This document shows, one piece after another, positions 17,808 through 26,505 of a stretch of DNA of 64,000 nucleotides. A model generated the notes under the pieces. It saw only the letters and a list, made by a program, of their open reading frames with translations, made no database searches and was not told where the DNA came from. Each line of letters opens with the position of its first letter. Position 1 is the first letter of the stretch. A program made the translations under genes and the position numbers. Origin of the DNA: Bacteroidales bacterium. Lineage in GTDB: Bacteria; Bacteroidota; Bacteroidia; Bacteroidales; UBA10428. The stretch is taken from positions 58,326 through 122,325 of the forward strand of contig JAFGGU010000011.1 in NCBI GenBank assembly GCA_016930375.1, read 5' to 3'.

Positions 17808-19115
17808 ATGACATCCTTCAGGGTACATGGCGGTATAAAACTCAGGGGCGAGATCATTCCACAGGGCGCCAAAAACGAGGCACTACAGATAATATGCGCC
17901 ACCCTGCTGACCGCGGACAAAGTAACCATCCATAATATCCCGGATATTCTTGATGTCAACAACCTGATTGATCTGATCGGATCACTGGGTTCCGAAGTCA
18001 CACGGCATTCTCGCAATTCATGCAGCTTTACGGCAAAGAACATCAACATCGACTACCTGCTGACTGACGATTTCAGGAAACGAAGTGCAAGTCTGCGCGG
18101 ATCATTGATGATCATGGGTCCCCTGCTGGCCCGATTCGGCAAAGGTTACATTCCACGCCCCGGAGGGGATAAGATCGGCCGGCGACGCATGGATACCCAT
18201 ATCAATGGCCTGGTGAAACTGGGGGCTACATTTGACTATGAATACACGCGTGAATTTTATAAGCTGCATGCAGACAGGCTTACCGGATGCAGTATGCTGC
18301 TTGAAGAAGCTTCAGTGACGGGAACGGCCAATATTTTAATGGCGTCGGTGCTCGCAAAGGGGAAAACCACCATTTATCATGCCGCATGCGAGCCTTATGT
18401 CCAGCAACTCTGTCACATGCTCAACCGGATGGGAGCCAGAATAACCGGCATCAGTTCAAACCTGCTTTCAATTGATGGTGTGGAAACCCTCAGCGGATGT
18501 GATCATACCCTGCTGCCGGACATGATCGAAGTCGGTTCGTTCATCGGGTTAGCAGCCATGACACGCTCTGAGATCACGATCAAAAACGTATCATGGGACA
18601 ACCTGGGTATTATCCCTGCGGTCTTCCGACGGATCGGCATTGAATTTGAAAACCGGGAGGACGACATATACATACCCGGTAATGAACACTACCAGGTGGA
18701 TACATTCATCGACGGATCGATCCTAACCATAGATGACGCTCCTTGGCCCGGATTTACCCCCGATCTCATCAGCGTGGTGCTTGTGGTGGCTACCCAGGCG
18801 CGCGGCAATGTGCTGATCCATCAGAAAATGTTCGAAAGCAGACTGTTTTTTGTGGACAAGCTGATCGAAATGGGCGCCCAGGTTATCCTTTGTGACCCCC
18901 ATCGGGCAACGGTCTATGGTCTCGATAACCAGATCAGGCTCAGACCGACTACCATGACCTCGCCTGACATCAGGGCAGGCGTGGCTTTGCTGATAGCCGC
19001 CTTATCTGCCGACGGAACAAGTATCATCCATAACATCGATCAGATCGACAGGGGCTATGAACGCATCGATACACGCTTAAGAGCGCTGGGTGCGAAGATT
19101 GAGCGCCTATCATGA
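17808..19115 (+). CDS. murA: UDP-N-acetylglucosamine 1-carboxyvinyltransferase MurA
   Basis: The 435-residue cytoplasmic enzyme transfers enolpyruvate from PEP to UDP-GlcNAc, the first committed step of peptidoglycan synthesis. Visible motifs are QGAKNEAL with Lys22, RGSLMIMGPLLARFG, PGGDKIGRRRMDTHI and late RAGVALLIAALSADG. The loop residue that is cysteine in E. coli (Cys115, target of fosfomycin) is aspartate here (Asp121 in PGGDKIG). That change is known to give intrinsic fosfomycin insensitivity in other phyla. The gene follows DUF4290 by 16 bases and precedes the hydrogenase-like cluster by 22 bases, so it is probably transcribed with both. Confidence 0.93.
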   Translation: MTSFRVHGGIKLRGEIIPQGAKNEALQIICATLLTADKVTIHNIPDILDVNNLIDLIGSLGSEVTRHSRNSCSFTAKNINIDYLLTDDFRKRSASLRGSLMIMGPLLARFGKGYIPRPGGDKIGRRRMDTHINGLVKLGATFDYEYTREFYKLHADRLTGCSMLLEEASVTGTANILMASVLAKGKTTIYHAACEPYVQQLCHMLNRMGARITGISSNLLSIDGVETLSGCDHTLLPDMIEVGSFIGLAAMTRSEITIKNVSWDNLGIIPAVFRRIGIEFENREDDIYIPGNEHYQVDTFIDGSILTIDDAPWPGFTPDLISVVLVVATQARGNVLIHQKMFESRLFFVDKLIEMGAQVILCDPHRATVYGLDNQIRLRPTTMTSPDIRAGVALLIAALSADGTSIIHNIDQIDRGYERIDTRLRALGAKIERLS

Positions 19116-19137
19116 AAACATTAATATTCTTCATACG

Positions 19138-21150
19138 ATGTTTGTGAGTATTGCTTTGCCTGTATTGACCTTTTTCTTTATCCTGGTTGTGGCACTGGTA
19201 AAACCCGAGCGTAAAGGATTAGCAGCCACAACAGCAGTGATTCTCAATGCAGCCATAAGTTCATGGGCAGCCATAAAGGTGCTGGCAGGCAATCCGTTTG
19301 ATGGATCATTTTATGGAGGAATAGTTTTTGAAAACATTGCCGTTCAGCTCGACGGATTATCAGCCTGGTTCATACTGCTTACCAATTTTACAGCAATCAC
19401 GGCCATTCTATATGGCGCGCAATACCTGCAGCATCACCACAGCCATCCTGCCAACCTGAGCCTGCATTATTCCTCTTACCTTCTCAATCATTTTGCGTTA
19501 CTCGGACTCTACTTCATCCAGCATAGTCTGGCTTTTTTATTTTTATGGGAAGTCATGGCCTTGTCTTCTTTCATCCTGGTCATCTTTGAACATGGACGGA
19601 TGGAAAACCTGAAAGCGGGCATCAATTACTTTATCCAGAGCCACATCAGTATCGTTTTCTTAACCCTCGGATTTATCTGGGTCTATGCCTCCACAGGTTC
19701 ATTTGAATTTTCGGTCATCCGTGATTATTGTCTCTCCACAGGCAAAGAAGCTGGCCTTTTATTGTTCCTGGTATTTTTCATGGGTTTTGGAATCAAAGCT
19801 GGCTTTGTTCCTTTCCATACATGGCTTCCCCATGCGCATCCTGCTGCACCGTCTCATGTATCAGGCATGATGTCAGGAGTCCTTATTAAAGCAGGGATCT
19901 ACGGAATACTTCGCATGCTGCTGTTTATGCCTGAAAACCACCTGGTCATGGGGTACTTCATTTTAATAATTTCAGTGATTACTGGTGTTTATGGCGTTCT
20001 CCTGGCAACCATCCAGCATAATATCAAAAAGCTGCTGGCCTATCACAGCATTGAAAATATAGGGATCATCGGTATTGGTATCGGCATCGGTACCCTCGGA
20101 AATGGATTGCATAATCCGTTCCTTACCTTTGCAGGTTATGCAGGAGCCCTTTTGCACACACTCAACCATTCGCTGTTTAAATCCTTGTTGTTTTTCACTG
20201 CCGGCACGGTAAACACAGTTACGCATACACTTACTATCGACCGCATGGGGGGATTGATCAAAAAAATGCCTCACACAGCGGTGTTATTTCTGGTGGCTGC
20301 TCTTGCTATTTGCGGCCTGCCTCCTTTTAACGGATTCATTTCGGAATTTCTGATCTATTCCGGGTTATTCAACGCGATTGGATCAGGTCAGTCTGCATCC
20401 ATTATGATACTGGCGGTTATCGGACTGGCCCTTATCGGCGGTCTGGCCCTGATGTGCTTCACCAAAGCCTTCGGTATTATATTTCTGGGCACAAACCGTG
20501 CGGAGAACCAACCGGTTATCCGAGAAGCAGGCCCTGCCATGCTGTTCCCAAAGTATCTCATTGTAATTCTTATTGTTGCCATAGGGTTGCTGCCCCAATT
20601 ATTCATCGGGTTTCTACAAAATCCGGTTGGTTTATTTACCAATATCCCGGTCTCACCGGAAGTTACAAACCTGACCGGTTTGATGAATAAGATCAGCCTG
20701 TCCGCAACCGCATTGATCCTGCTTACCTTTTTGCTTCTTCTTATCAGGAAAGCAGTTTCACGCAAATTTGCCCCCGTTTACGGCCCGACCTGGGGCTGTG
20801 GTTATCAGACAGAATCCCCAAAACTGCAATATACCGCCAGTTCGTTTGTGAATCCGTATGCCCGGCTGATAAAACCCTGGGTAGGCATGTCACATAGAAA
20901 TGAAGCGATCGCGGATATCATTCCCAGGCCCTTGCATACTGAAACCCATTTTTTTGACAAAATAGAAAGCCACCTGGTAGACTGGCCGGTCAGAAACCTC
21001 AAAGCCTTCCTCGGAAAATTCAAATTTCTTCAGAACGGAAGCGTGCAGTTCTATGTGCTGTATGGTGTGGTATTCATTGCTATAAGTATAGCTATACCGC
21101 TGATAATAAACGCCATACAATACCTGAGTCAAATGATAAAACAATTATGA
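19138..21150 (+). CDS. hyfB: HyfB-like proton-pumping antiporter subunit
   Basis: The protein (670 residues from ATG 19138) has about 16 membrane helices and the Proton_antipo_M domain of NuoL/M and hydrogenase-4 HyfB/HycC. The hallmark region FHTWLPHAHPAAPSHVSG is followed by Lys251 in GVLIKAGIYG, the helix-broken lysine of the proton channel, and HNIKKLLAYHSIENIG is also present. A soluble C-terminal part (about 560-650) ends in a last helix, as in HyfB. I prefer this ATG over an in-frame GTG at 19090 that overlaps murA. It overlaps the next gene by 4 bases (ATGA). It should form part of the ion-pumping arm of the complex. Confidence 0.85.
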   Translation: MFVSIALPVLTFFFILVVALVKPERKGLAATTAVILNAAISSWAAIKVLAGNPFDGSFYGGIVFENIAVQLDGLSAWFILLTNFTAITAILYGAQYLQHHHSHPANLSLHYSSYLLNHFALLGLYFIQHSLAFLFLWEVMALSSFILVIFEHGRMENLKAGINYFIQSHISIVFLTLGFIWVYASTGSFEFSVIRDYCLSTGKEAGLLLFLVFFMGFGIKAGFVPFHTWLPHAHPAAPSHVSGMMSGVLIKAGIYGILRMLLFMPENHLVMGYFILIISVITGVYGVLLATIQHNIKKLLAYHSIENIGIIGIGIGIGTLGNGLHNPFLTFAGYAGALLHTLNHSLFKSLLFFTAGTVNTVTHTLTIDRMGGLIKKMPHTAVLFLVAALAICGLPPFNGFISEFLIYSGLFNAIGSGQSASIMILAVIGLALIGGLALMCFTKAFGIIFLGTNRAENQPVIREAGPAMLFPKYLIVILIVAIGLLPQLFIGFLQNPVGLFTNIPVSPEVTNLTGLMNKISLSATALILLTFLLLLIRKAVSRKFAPVYGPTWGCGYQTESPKLQYTASSFVNPYARLIKPWVGMSHRNEAIADIIPRPLHTETHFFDKIESHLVDWPVRNLKAFLGKFKFLQNGSVQFYVLYGVVFIAISIAIPLIINAIQYLSQMIKQL

Positions 21151-22067
21151 TGATGCGTGTTCTCAGTATATTGCTCATACTTTTAACCAGTTTTTTCTTT
21201 ACCGGAATTATAGTCCGCACCAAAAGCATCTTTTCAGGGCGAAAGGGACCAGGGATCATGCAGCCCATGAAGGATATTTTTCGCAGTTTGCGCAAAGGTT
21301 CGGTTTACAGCGAAACTACGAGTTTTATTTTCCAGCTGGCGCCCACCATTTATATGGCAACCCTTCTGATGGCCATCCTATTCATCCCTTTCGGAAATCA
21401 AAAAGGAGTGCTCTCCTTTAACGGGGATTTTGTTCTTTTCGCTTACCTGCTGGCATTGGGTAAATTCTTCATGGTCATTGCATCGCTGGATACCGGCAGC
21501 AGCTTCGAGGGGATGGGAGCCAGCCGTGAGGCGCTTTATTCCATGCTCGTGGAACCCGCCTTTTTTATCCTGATGGGTTCTTTTGCACTGTTAACCGGTT
21601 ATACATCTTTTGCAGGGATTTTCGGAGCACTGCATTTTGGTTCGTACATCTCATACGGATTAGGTATTCTGGCATCCTTTGTTTTTATAACCATCGCTCT
21701 CATTGAAAACAGTCGAATGCCTGTGGATGACCCGAAAACACATCTGGAACTCACCATGATCCATGAAGTAATGATCCTTGATAACAGCGGATACGACCTG
21801 GGTTTGGTTCTGTACGGAACAAACCTCAAATTCGCCATGTACGGGGCCATTATTGCAAATTTTTTTCTTACTCCCGGTTATGAATGGTATTTCTCGGTTC
21901 CAATATATATCACTGTGCAAGTAGGATTTGCCGTCATTGTGGGAACCATTGAGTCCTTTTCGGCCAGGTTCAGAATGAATCACAATCCGCAATTCATATT
22001 CATGTTTACTTCCATATCCCTGCTTATTTTTTTGGGTATATTGCTGGGTACAGGTAAAATATCGTAA
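21147..22067 (+). CDS. hyfC: HyfC/NuoH-like membrane subunit
   Basis: The 306-residue membrane protein with about eight helices is the NuoH (complex I subunit 1) homologue found in group 4 hydrogenases as HyfC/HycD. The conserved cytoplasmic loop ENSRMPVDDPKTHLELTMIHE is present with its acidic residues, which in this family lie near the interface to the hydrophilic arm. The start is the first of three ATGs overlapping the hyfB stop, which implies translational coupling. An 11-base gap leads to hyfE. It should anchor the redox module to the membrane arm. Confidence 0.88.
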   Translation: MMMRVLSILLILLTSFFFTGIIVRTKSIFSGRKGPGIMQPMKDIFRSLRKGSVYSETTSFIFQLAPTIYMATLLMAILFIPFGNQKGVLSFNGDFVLFAYLLALGKFFMVIASLDTGSSFEGMGASREALYSMLVEPAFFILMGSFALLTGYTSFAGIFGALHFGSYISYGLGILASFVFITIALIENSRMPVDDPKTHLELTMIHEVMILDNSGYDLGLVLYGTNLKFAMYGAIIANFFLTPGYEWYFSVPIYITVQVGFAVIVGTIESFSARFRMNHNPQFIFMFTSISLLIFLGILLGTGKIS

Positions 22068-22078
22068 AACATTTGTAA

Positions 22079-22708
22079 ATGATAAACATTTTATTGATAG
22101 CATTCACCATAAGCCTCATATACATTGCCATGGCTAACCGGATGCTGACTTATATCCGGATCATCGCATTCCAGGGATTGCTGCTATTCGGGATCGCCTT
22201 TGTAGAGCTGATCGAGATCAATGTCATTAATCTTGTTTTTGTATTGCTCGAGACGATCATTATAAAAACAATCGCCATTCCGTTTTTTCTGAAATTTATT
22301 CTGGACCGGAACAAGATCACCCGGGAGGCAGAACCTTCCGTTTCCAACTTTATATCGGTGGTCATTGTTACGCTGATCATTCTCGGATCGTTTTTTTTGA
22401 CCAATGCTATCCGGGATACCCATTTGCATAAGATATTTTTTATTGTAGCCCTTTCAGCTTTATTTACAGGGCTTTACATTATCATTACGCGTCGTAAGAT
22501 TCTGACCCATGTGATGGGCTTCATGGTGCTTGAGAATGGTGTGTTTGTGCTGTCTCTTGCCGTGGGCAGCGAAATGCCCATGCTCGTAAATATGGGGATT
22601 CTGCTTGATATTTTCGTGAGCGTGATCCTGCTGGGAATCTTCGCGGATAAGATCGGTGATGTATTTGAAGAACAGGACGTGGAACAATTGAGTAATTTAA
22701 AAGATTGA
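22079..22708 (+). CDS. hyfE: HyfE-like membrane subunit
   Basis: The 209-residue protein with about six membrane helices resembles hydrogenase-4 HyfE, a small subunit related in part to NuoK: MNGLIVNLL-type helices near the start, then VMGFMVLENGVFVLSLAVG around residue 145, a stretch typical of NuoK-like helices with a buried glutamate (E150). Its place between hyfC and hyfF is the canonical order. The gaps on either side are 11 and 12 bases, so it is certainly in the same transcript. Confidence 0.82.
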   Translation: MINILLIAFTISLIYIAMANRMLTYIRIIAFQGLLLFGIAFVELIEINVINLVFVLLETIIIKTIAIPFFLKFILDRNKITREAEPSVSNFISVVIVTLIILGSFFLTNAIRDTHLHKIFFIVALSALFTGLYIIITRRKILTHVMGFMVLENGVFVLSLAVGSEMPMLVNMGILLDIFVSVILLGIFADKIGDVFEEQDVEQLSNLKD

Positions 22709-22720
22709 ATTAACCGGAAT

Positions 22721-24148
22721 ATGATTGGAATTTATTTAGCAGGTTCGCTCCTGATCAGCCTGGCCTTTTATTTCGCGAGGAACCATCTTTTCAATGTAAT
22801 CCTGGCCTGGATTTTTTGTATCCTTCAGGGAACACTTGCCATTTACGAGTATGCACATCCCGAAGAGACCCAGCTGGTATATTTTACCGCCGACTCTCTG
22901 GCTGTAATATTTCTTATTGTAATCAGCATTGTGTGCTTTCCGGTTATCTATCACAGTTTTGTGTATTTAAGCAAACATCCCTACAAACCGCGTGAAATGG
23001 GTATGTACTATGCTGCTACGGTAATGCTGATCGCTTCCATAAGCGCGGCATACCTGTCGAATCACATGGGCATCACCTGGGTTTTTGTGGAACTCACTAC
23101 CCTCAGCGCATCCGCATTGATCTACCACCGCCGGAGCAAACTAACGCTTGAAGGCTCCTGGAAATACATATTTATTTGCTCCATCAGCATCACCCTGGTA
23201 TTCATCGGAGTTTTATTTGCCACGGTGGCCGTTCAGCAGCAGGGCATCAACGATCTTTTCTACAAAACCCTTTCCCGGAATGCGTCCATGTTCAACGTCT
23301 TCTGGATGAAACTGGCTTTTCTTTTTATTTTCACAGGATTCACGGCAAAAGCGGGACTTGTCCCCATGTACACAGCCGGCATTGATGCCAAGGATAAAGC
23401 GCCCTACCCGGCTGACGCCCTTTTGGCAAGTGTTTTGATGAACGTGGGATTTATAGGCATATTCCGTTTTTATGAAATTACCAGCCACACGTCCATTTTC
23501 GAATGGACCAATAAAATCATTTTGATATCTGCCATCCTCTCAGTTTTCGTTGCAACCGTCTACATGCTTCGTGTAAAAAATATCAAGCGGATGATGGCCT
23601 ATTCGGGCGTGGAACACATGGGTATTGTAATGCTCGGAATCGCTGCCGGTGGTATAGGGTATTATGCCGCAATTCTTCACCTGATTCTGCACTCTTTAGC
23701 CAAGCCGGCCCTTTTCTTTCAGTTCGGGCAGATTTACAGGATTTATGGCAGTAAAAGTGTTTATGACGTGGGAAATTACTTCAAATACAACATTACCGGG
23801 GCTATAGTTCTATTACTTGCCTATTTTATAATAACGGCCATGCCGCCATCAGGAATGTTTGTGAGTGAATTCCTGATCTTCAAATCACTTTTCGCCTCCG
23901 GGAATCTATGGATATTGATTCTTGTGCTGATCTTACTGACCATGATCATTTGGGCCCTTGGCAAAAATGTGTTCAAGATGCTGTTCATCAAACCTGTTGA
24001 TTTTGATGACACGCGTGTTGAATCCATTCCCTTTTCAGAATCCATAAGCCAGATCATTTTGCTTATCCTGGTAGTTTATCTGGGACTGAATCCGCCTGAA
24101 GAACTTGTAACACTCATCAATTCAGCCATAAGTACCCTGCCGCGCTAA
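22721..24148 (+). CDS. hyfF: HyfF-like proton antiporter subunit
   Basis: The 475-residue protein has about 14 membrane helices and the Proton_antipo_M fold. The sites matching the channel residues are visible: Glu in WVFVELTTLSASALIYH, Lys in AKAGLVPMYTAGIDAKDKAP, and KRMMAYSGVEHMGI. In hydrogenase-4 complexes HyfF is a second NuoL/M/N-like pump. It is a little shorter than the E. coli protein but not broken. It follows hyfE by 12 bases and precedes the large-subunit gene by 23 bases. Confidence 0.85.
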   Translation: MIGIYLAGSLLISLAFYFARNHLFNVILAWIFCILQGTLAIYEYAHPEETQLVYFTADSLAVIFLIVISIVCFPVIYHSFVYLSKHPYKPREMGMYYAATVMLIASISAAYLSNHMGITWVFVELTTLSASALIYHRRSKLTLEGSWKYIFICSISITLVFIGVLFATVAVQQQGINDLFYKTLSRNASMFNVFWMKLAFLFIFTGFTAKAGLVPMYTAGIDAKDKAPYPADALLASVLMNVGFIGIFRFYEITSHTSIFEWTNKIILISAILSVFVATVYMLRVKNIKRMMAYSGVEHMGIVMLGIAAGGIGYYAAILHLILHSLAKPALFFQFGQIYRIYGSKSVYDVGNYFKYNITGAIVLLLAYFIITAMPPSGMFVSEFLIFKSLFASGNLWILILVLILLTMIIWALGKNVFKMLFIKPVDFDDTRVESIPFSESISQIILLILVVYLGLNPPEELVTLINSAISTLPR

Positions 24149-24171
24149 TATTCTGCTAAACCGATTTTAGG

Positions 24172-25674
24172 ATGAATGCCATTCCGATAAAAAATAACCA
24201 AACCTTGAAAATTCAGGATATTCCCGTTTTTCCCTATGAAGAATTCCTGGAGCTGAATACCGGCATGGCCAGTGACGTTTATCTCCACTGTGTGAATTAT
24301 TTCGGCCACCTGCTGGATGACCATCTCAGGTTGTACTGCTGTATGGCCGATGATACCAACGGTAATATTCTGATATCGTCTGCTGTTATCAATCCTGGCA
24401 GCGGGTTGCCTATCCCCTCCTTCACTGCAAGGCATTTCGCCTTTCATGTATTCGAACGCGAACTGCATGAGAATTTCGGCATCCAATATACTGACCACCC
24501 CTGGCTCAAACCCTTGCGATACAGCCATAACCGGGCTGACCTGCATTCAGAAATCGGGAACTATCCTTTTTACCGGATCGAAAGTGAAGAATTGCATGAA
24601 GTGGGCGTTGGACCAATTCACGCCGGGATAATTGAACCCGGGCATTTCAGGTTTATCTGCAACGGCGAGCAGATTCTCCATCTTGAAATTCAGCTGGGTT
24701 TTCAGCACCGCGGAATAGAGCAATTGTTTCCGGAAAAAAAGACCCTGCTGCAAAGAAATATCCTGGCCGAGAACATTGCCGGTGACACGGTCATCGGTCA
24801 TACTGTTGCCTTCGCGGATTTGTGGGAAAGCCTGTGCGATTTTAAAGCCGGCGATGACATCCTGTATGCCCGGACCATTGCTTCGGAGCTTGAAAGAATT
24901 GCCATTCATACGGGCGATCTGAGCGCTATCTGCACGGATGTTGCCTATCAACTCGGCAGCGCCGTTTTTGGCAGATTGCGCACGCCGGTGATCAATACTT
25001 TCCAGGTATGGTGCGGAAACCGTCTGGCCAAAAGCCTGATCAGGGCCGGAAGAAATCCTTATCCTGTAACCCCGGATATCGCGGATGCGCTTAACCGGTT
25101 ATTTGATGCGTATGAACCTGACCTGAACGAGATGTATCAGCGCATGAAGACGTTGCCCAGTGTGCTGGCGCGACTGGAAAGAACAGGTACGGTCACGCAG
25201 GAACAGGCAGAAAGGATCGGAGCGGTGGGACCTGCAGCCAGGACATCCGGACTGATCCGTGACATACGATGGACACACCCTTACCTGAGGTATGGCCATA
25301 TTCCCCACCAGCCCATTGTCAAGCACCACGGCGATGTGTACTCACGAACCCAGATCCGAAAGCAGGAAATTAGCCAGTCTATTCGCTATATCCGAAACCT
25401 TATCGGGGAAATTCCGGGAACCGGGATAACAAATTCAGAACTGAAAGCTCCCATGGCAAATGCATTCGTCCTGTCACTTACAGAAGGCTGGCGTGGTGAA
25501 ATCTGTCATTGTGCCATTACGGATAGCGCGGGGGATCTCATCCTGTATAAAATTAAGGATCCTTCACTGCATAACTGGACTGCTTTGGCGCTTGCCGTGA
25601 GGAATAATGACATTTCGGATTTTCCGATTTGCAATAAAAGCTTCAACCTGAGCTATTGCGGACATGATTTATAA
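24172..25674 (+). CDS. hyfG: HyfG/HycE-like large subunit lacking all NiFe cysteines
   Basis: The 500-residue soluble protein joins a NuoC-like domain (about 1-125) to a NuoD/hydrogenase-large-subunit domain (about 130-500), as in HycE/HyfG. The fold signatures remain (IQLGFQHRGIEQL, 174-186). The N-terminal CGIC motif is replaced by IAGDT, so the two nickel ligands become Ala203 and Thr206. The C-terminal DPCxxC is replaced by NLSYCG, so the ligands become Ser494 and Gly497. The protein stops three residues later with no cleavable tail. It therefore cannot hold a NiFe site and belongs with the Ehr (energy-converting hydrogenase-related) proteins. What it binds instead is unknown. It precedes the FeS fusion subunit by 21 bases. 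Confidence 0.85.
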   Translation: MNAIPIKNNQTLKIQDIPVFPYEEFLELNTGMASDVYLHCVNYFGHLLDDHLRLYCCMADDTNGNILISSAVINPGSGLPIPSFTARHFAFHVFERELHENFGIQYTDHPWLKPLRYSHNRADLHSEIGNYPFYRIESEELHEVGVGPIHAGIIEPGHFRFICNGEQILHLEIQLGFQHRGIEQLFPEKKTLLQRNILAENIAGDTVIGHTVAFADLWESLCDFKAGDDILYARTIASELERIAIHTGDLSAICTDVAYQLGSAVFGRLRTPVINTFQVWCGNRLAKSLIRAGRNPYPVTPDIADALNRLFDAYEPDLNEMYQRMKTLPSVLARLERTGTVTQEQAERIGAVGPAARTSGLIRDIRWTHPYLRYGHIPHQPIVKHHGDVYSRTQIRKQEISQSIRYIRNLIGEIPGTGITNSELKAPMANAFVLSLTEGWRGEICHCAITDSAGDLILYKIKDPSLHNWTALALAVRNNDISDFPICNKSFNLSYCGHDL

Positions 25675-25695
25675 TACCTGGCAATTGAAAATTCC

Positions 25696-26505
25696 ATGAA
25701 GCTACAATTTAAAATAGGGTCTGTTTTCTCTGATGTGAAAATTCTCTTACACCAGGGAAAGCAGTATATACCCGATGTTACCGGCGTGGAGGTACCCGGT
25801 ATATTCAGGGGCAGGCCGGTAATAACAGCGGCAGCGGCAGGAGCAGTGGCAGGAGCAGGAGCAGCAGCGGCAGAAAATCAGGAGTTGATGGAACTGTGCC
25901 CTACGGGGGCGATTTCAGGAGATCCGTTATGCATTGACATGGGCAAATGTGTGTTCTGTGGCGAGTGTCAGAAACTGTTTCCTCACCGGATCCGCTTTAC
26001 CAAAGATTATAAAATATCTTCTTTAACACGCGATGGCCTGATCATCAGGGAAGGACAGGATGTCCCGGTTGTCCCTGATCCCGGGCTGGTCCGGCAGGAG
26101 ATCCGTAAGTACTTTGGAAAATCTCTTAAACTGAGGCAGGTATCAGCGGCAGGTGACAACAGCTGCGAATGGGAGCTAAATGCAGCGGGGAATGTAAATT
26201 TTGACATGGGCAGGTTTGGCATTGAGTTTGTCGCCTCGCCCCGCCATGCGGATGGCCTTGTTATTACCGGGCCCATCTCGAAAAATATGGCCGGACCCTT
26301 GCAGATCTGTTACGATGCTGTTCCACATCCAAAAATGATCATTCTGGCAGGTACCGATGCCATCAGCGGAGGTATCTTTGCCGGGAGCAGGGCACTTGAC
26401 CGGTCATTTCTCGAAAAATACAAGGTTGACCTATATATTCCCGGTAATCCGGTTCATCCCTTAACCATTATCAATGGCGTCCTGATCCTTATGCGTTGCA
26501 AGTAA
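25696..26505 (+). CDS. Ferredoxin-NuoB-like fusion subunit with depleted FeS sites
   Basis: The 269-residue protein fuses a HyfH/NuoI-like ferredoxin part (about 1-100) to a HyfI/NuoB-like part (about 145-269). In the ferredoxin part only C68 (CPTGAI) and C85, C88, C91 remain at canonical positions. These make one complete [4Fe-4S] set, while the other set is absent (Phe95 replaces its fourth cysteine). In the NuoB part the normally four-cysteine N2 site keeps only Cys157. The others are Asp154, Asp221 (GTDAISGG) and Asn251 (PGNPVHP). An alanine-glycine linker (residues 45-59) joins the parts, encoded by hexamer repeats. The end overlaps a convergent gene by 45 bases. It closes the murA-hyf operon. 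Confidence 0.82.
   Translation: MKLQFKIGSVFSDVKILLHQGKQYIPDVTGVEVPGIFRGRPVITAAAAGAVAGAGAAAAENQELMELCPTGAISGDPLCIDMGKCVFCGECQKLFPHRIRFTKDYKISSLTRDGLIIREGQDVPVVPDPGLVRQEIRKYFGKSLKLRQVSAAGDNSCEWELNAAGNVNFDMGRFGIEFVASPRHADGLVITGPISKNMAGPLQICYDAVPHPKMIILAGTDAISGGIFAGSRALDRSFLEKYKVDLYIPGNPVHPLTIINGVLILMRCK
25828..25872 (+). repeat. In-frame GCAGNN hexamer array coding an Ala/Gly linker
   Basis: Hexamers GCAGCG, GCAGGA, GCAGTG, GCAGGA, GCAGGA and GCAGCA followed by GCGGCA run in frame through the ferredoxin-NuoB fusion gene and encode alternating alanine with glycine, valine or alanine. The unit GCAGTG also makes up the intergenic array at 5870-5951 (read on the minus strand). The array ends just where the first cysteine of the lost ferredoxin motif would be expected (residue 58). 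Confidence 0.8.

Noticed and set aside
19138..25674. Mrp antiporter or complex I fragment
   Set aside because: The gene order hyfB-C-E-F-G with NuoCD- and NuoB-like parts fits the hydrogenase-4/Ehr type, not Mrp or a nuo operon.
19138..26505. Functional [NiFe] hydrogenase-4 or formate hydrogenlyase
   Set aside because: The large subunit lacks all four nickel-binding cysteines and the cleavable tail, and no maturation genes are present.
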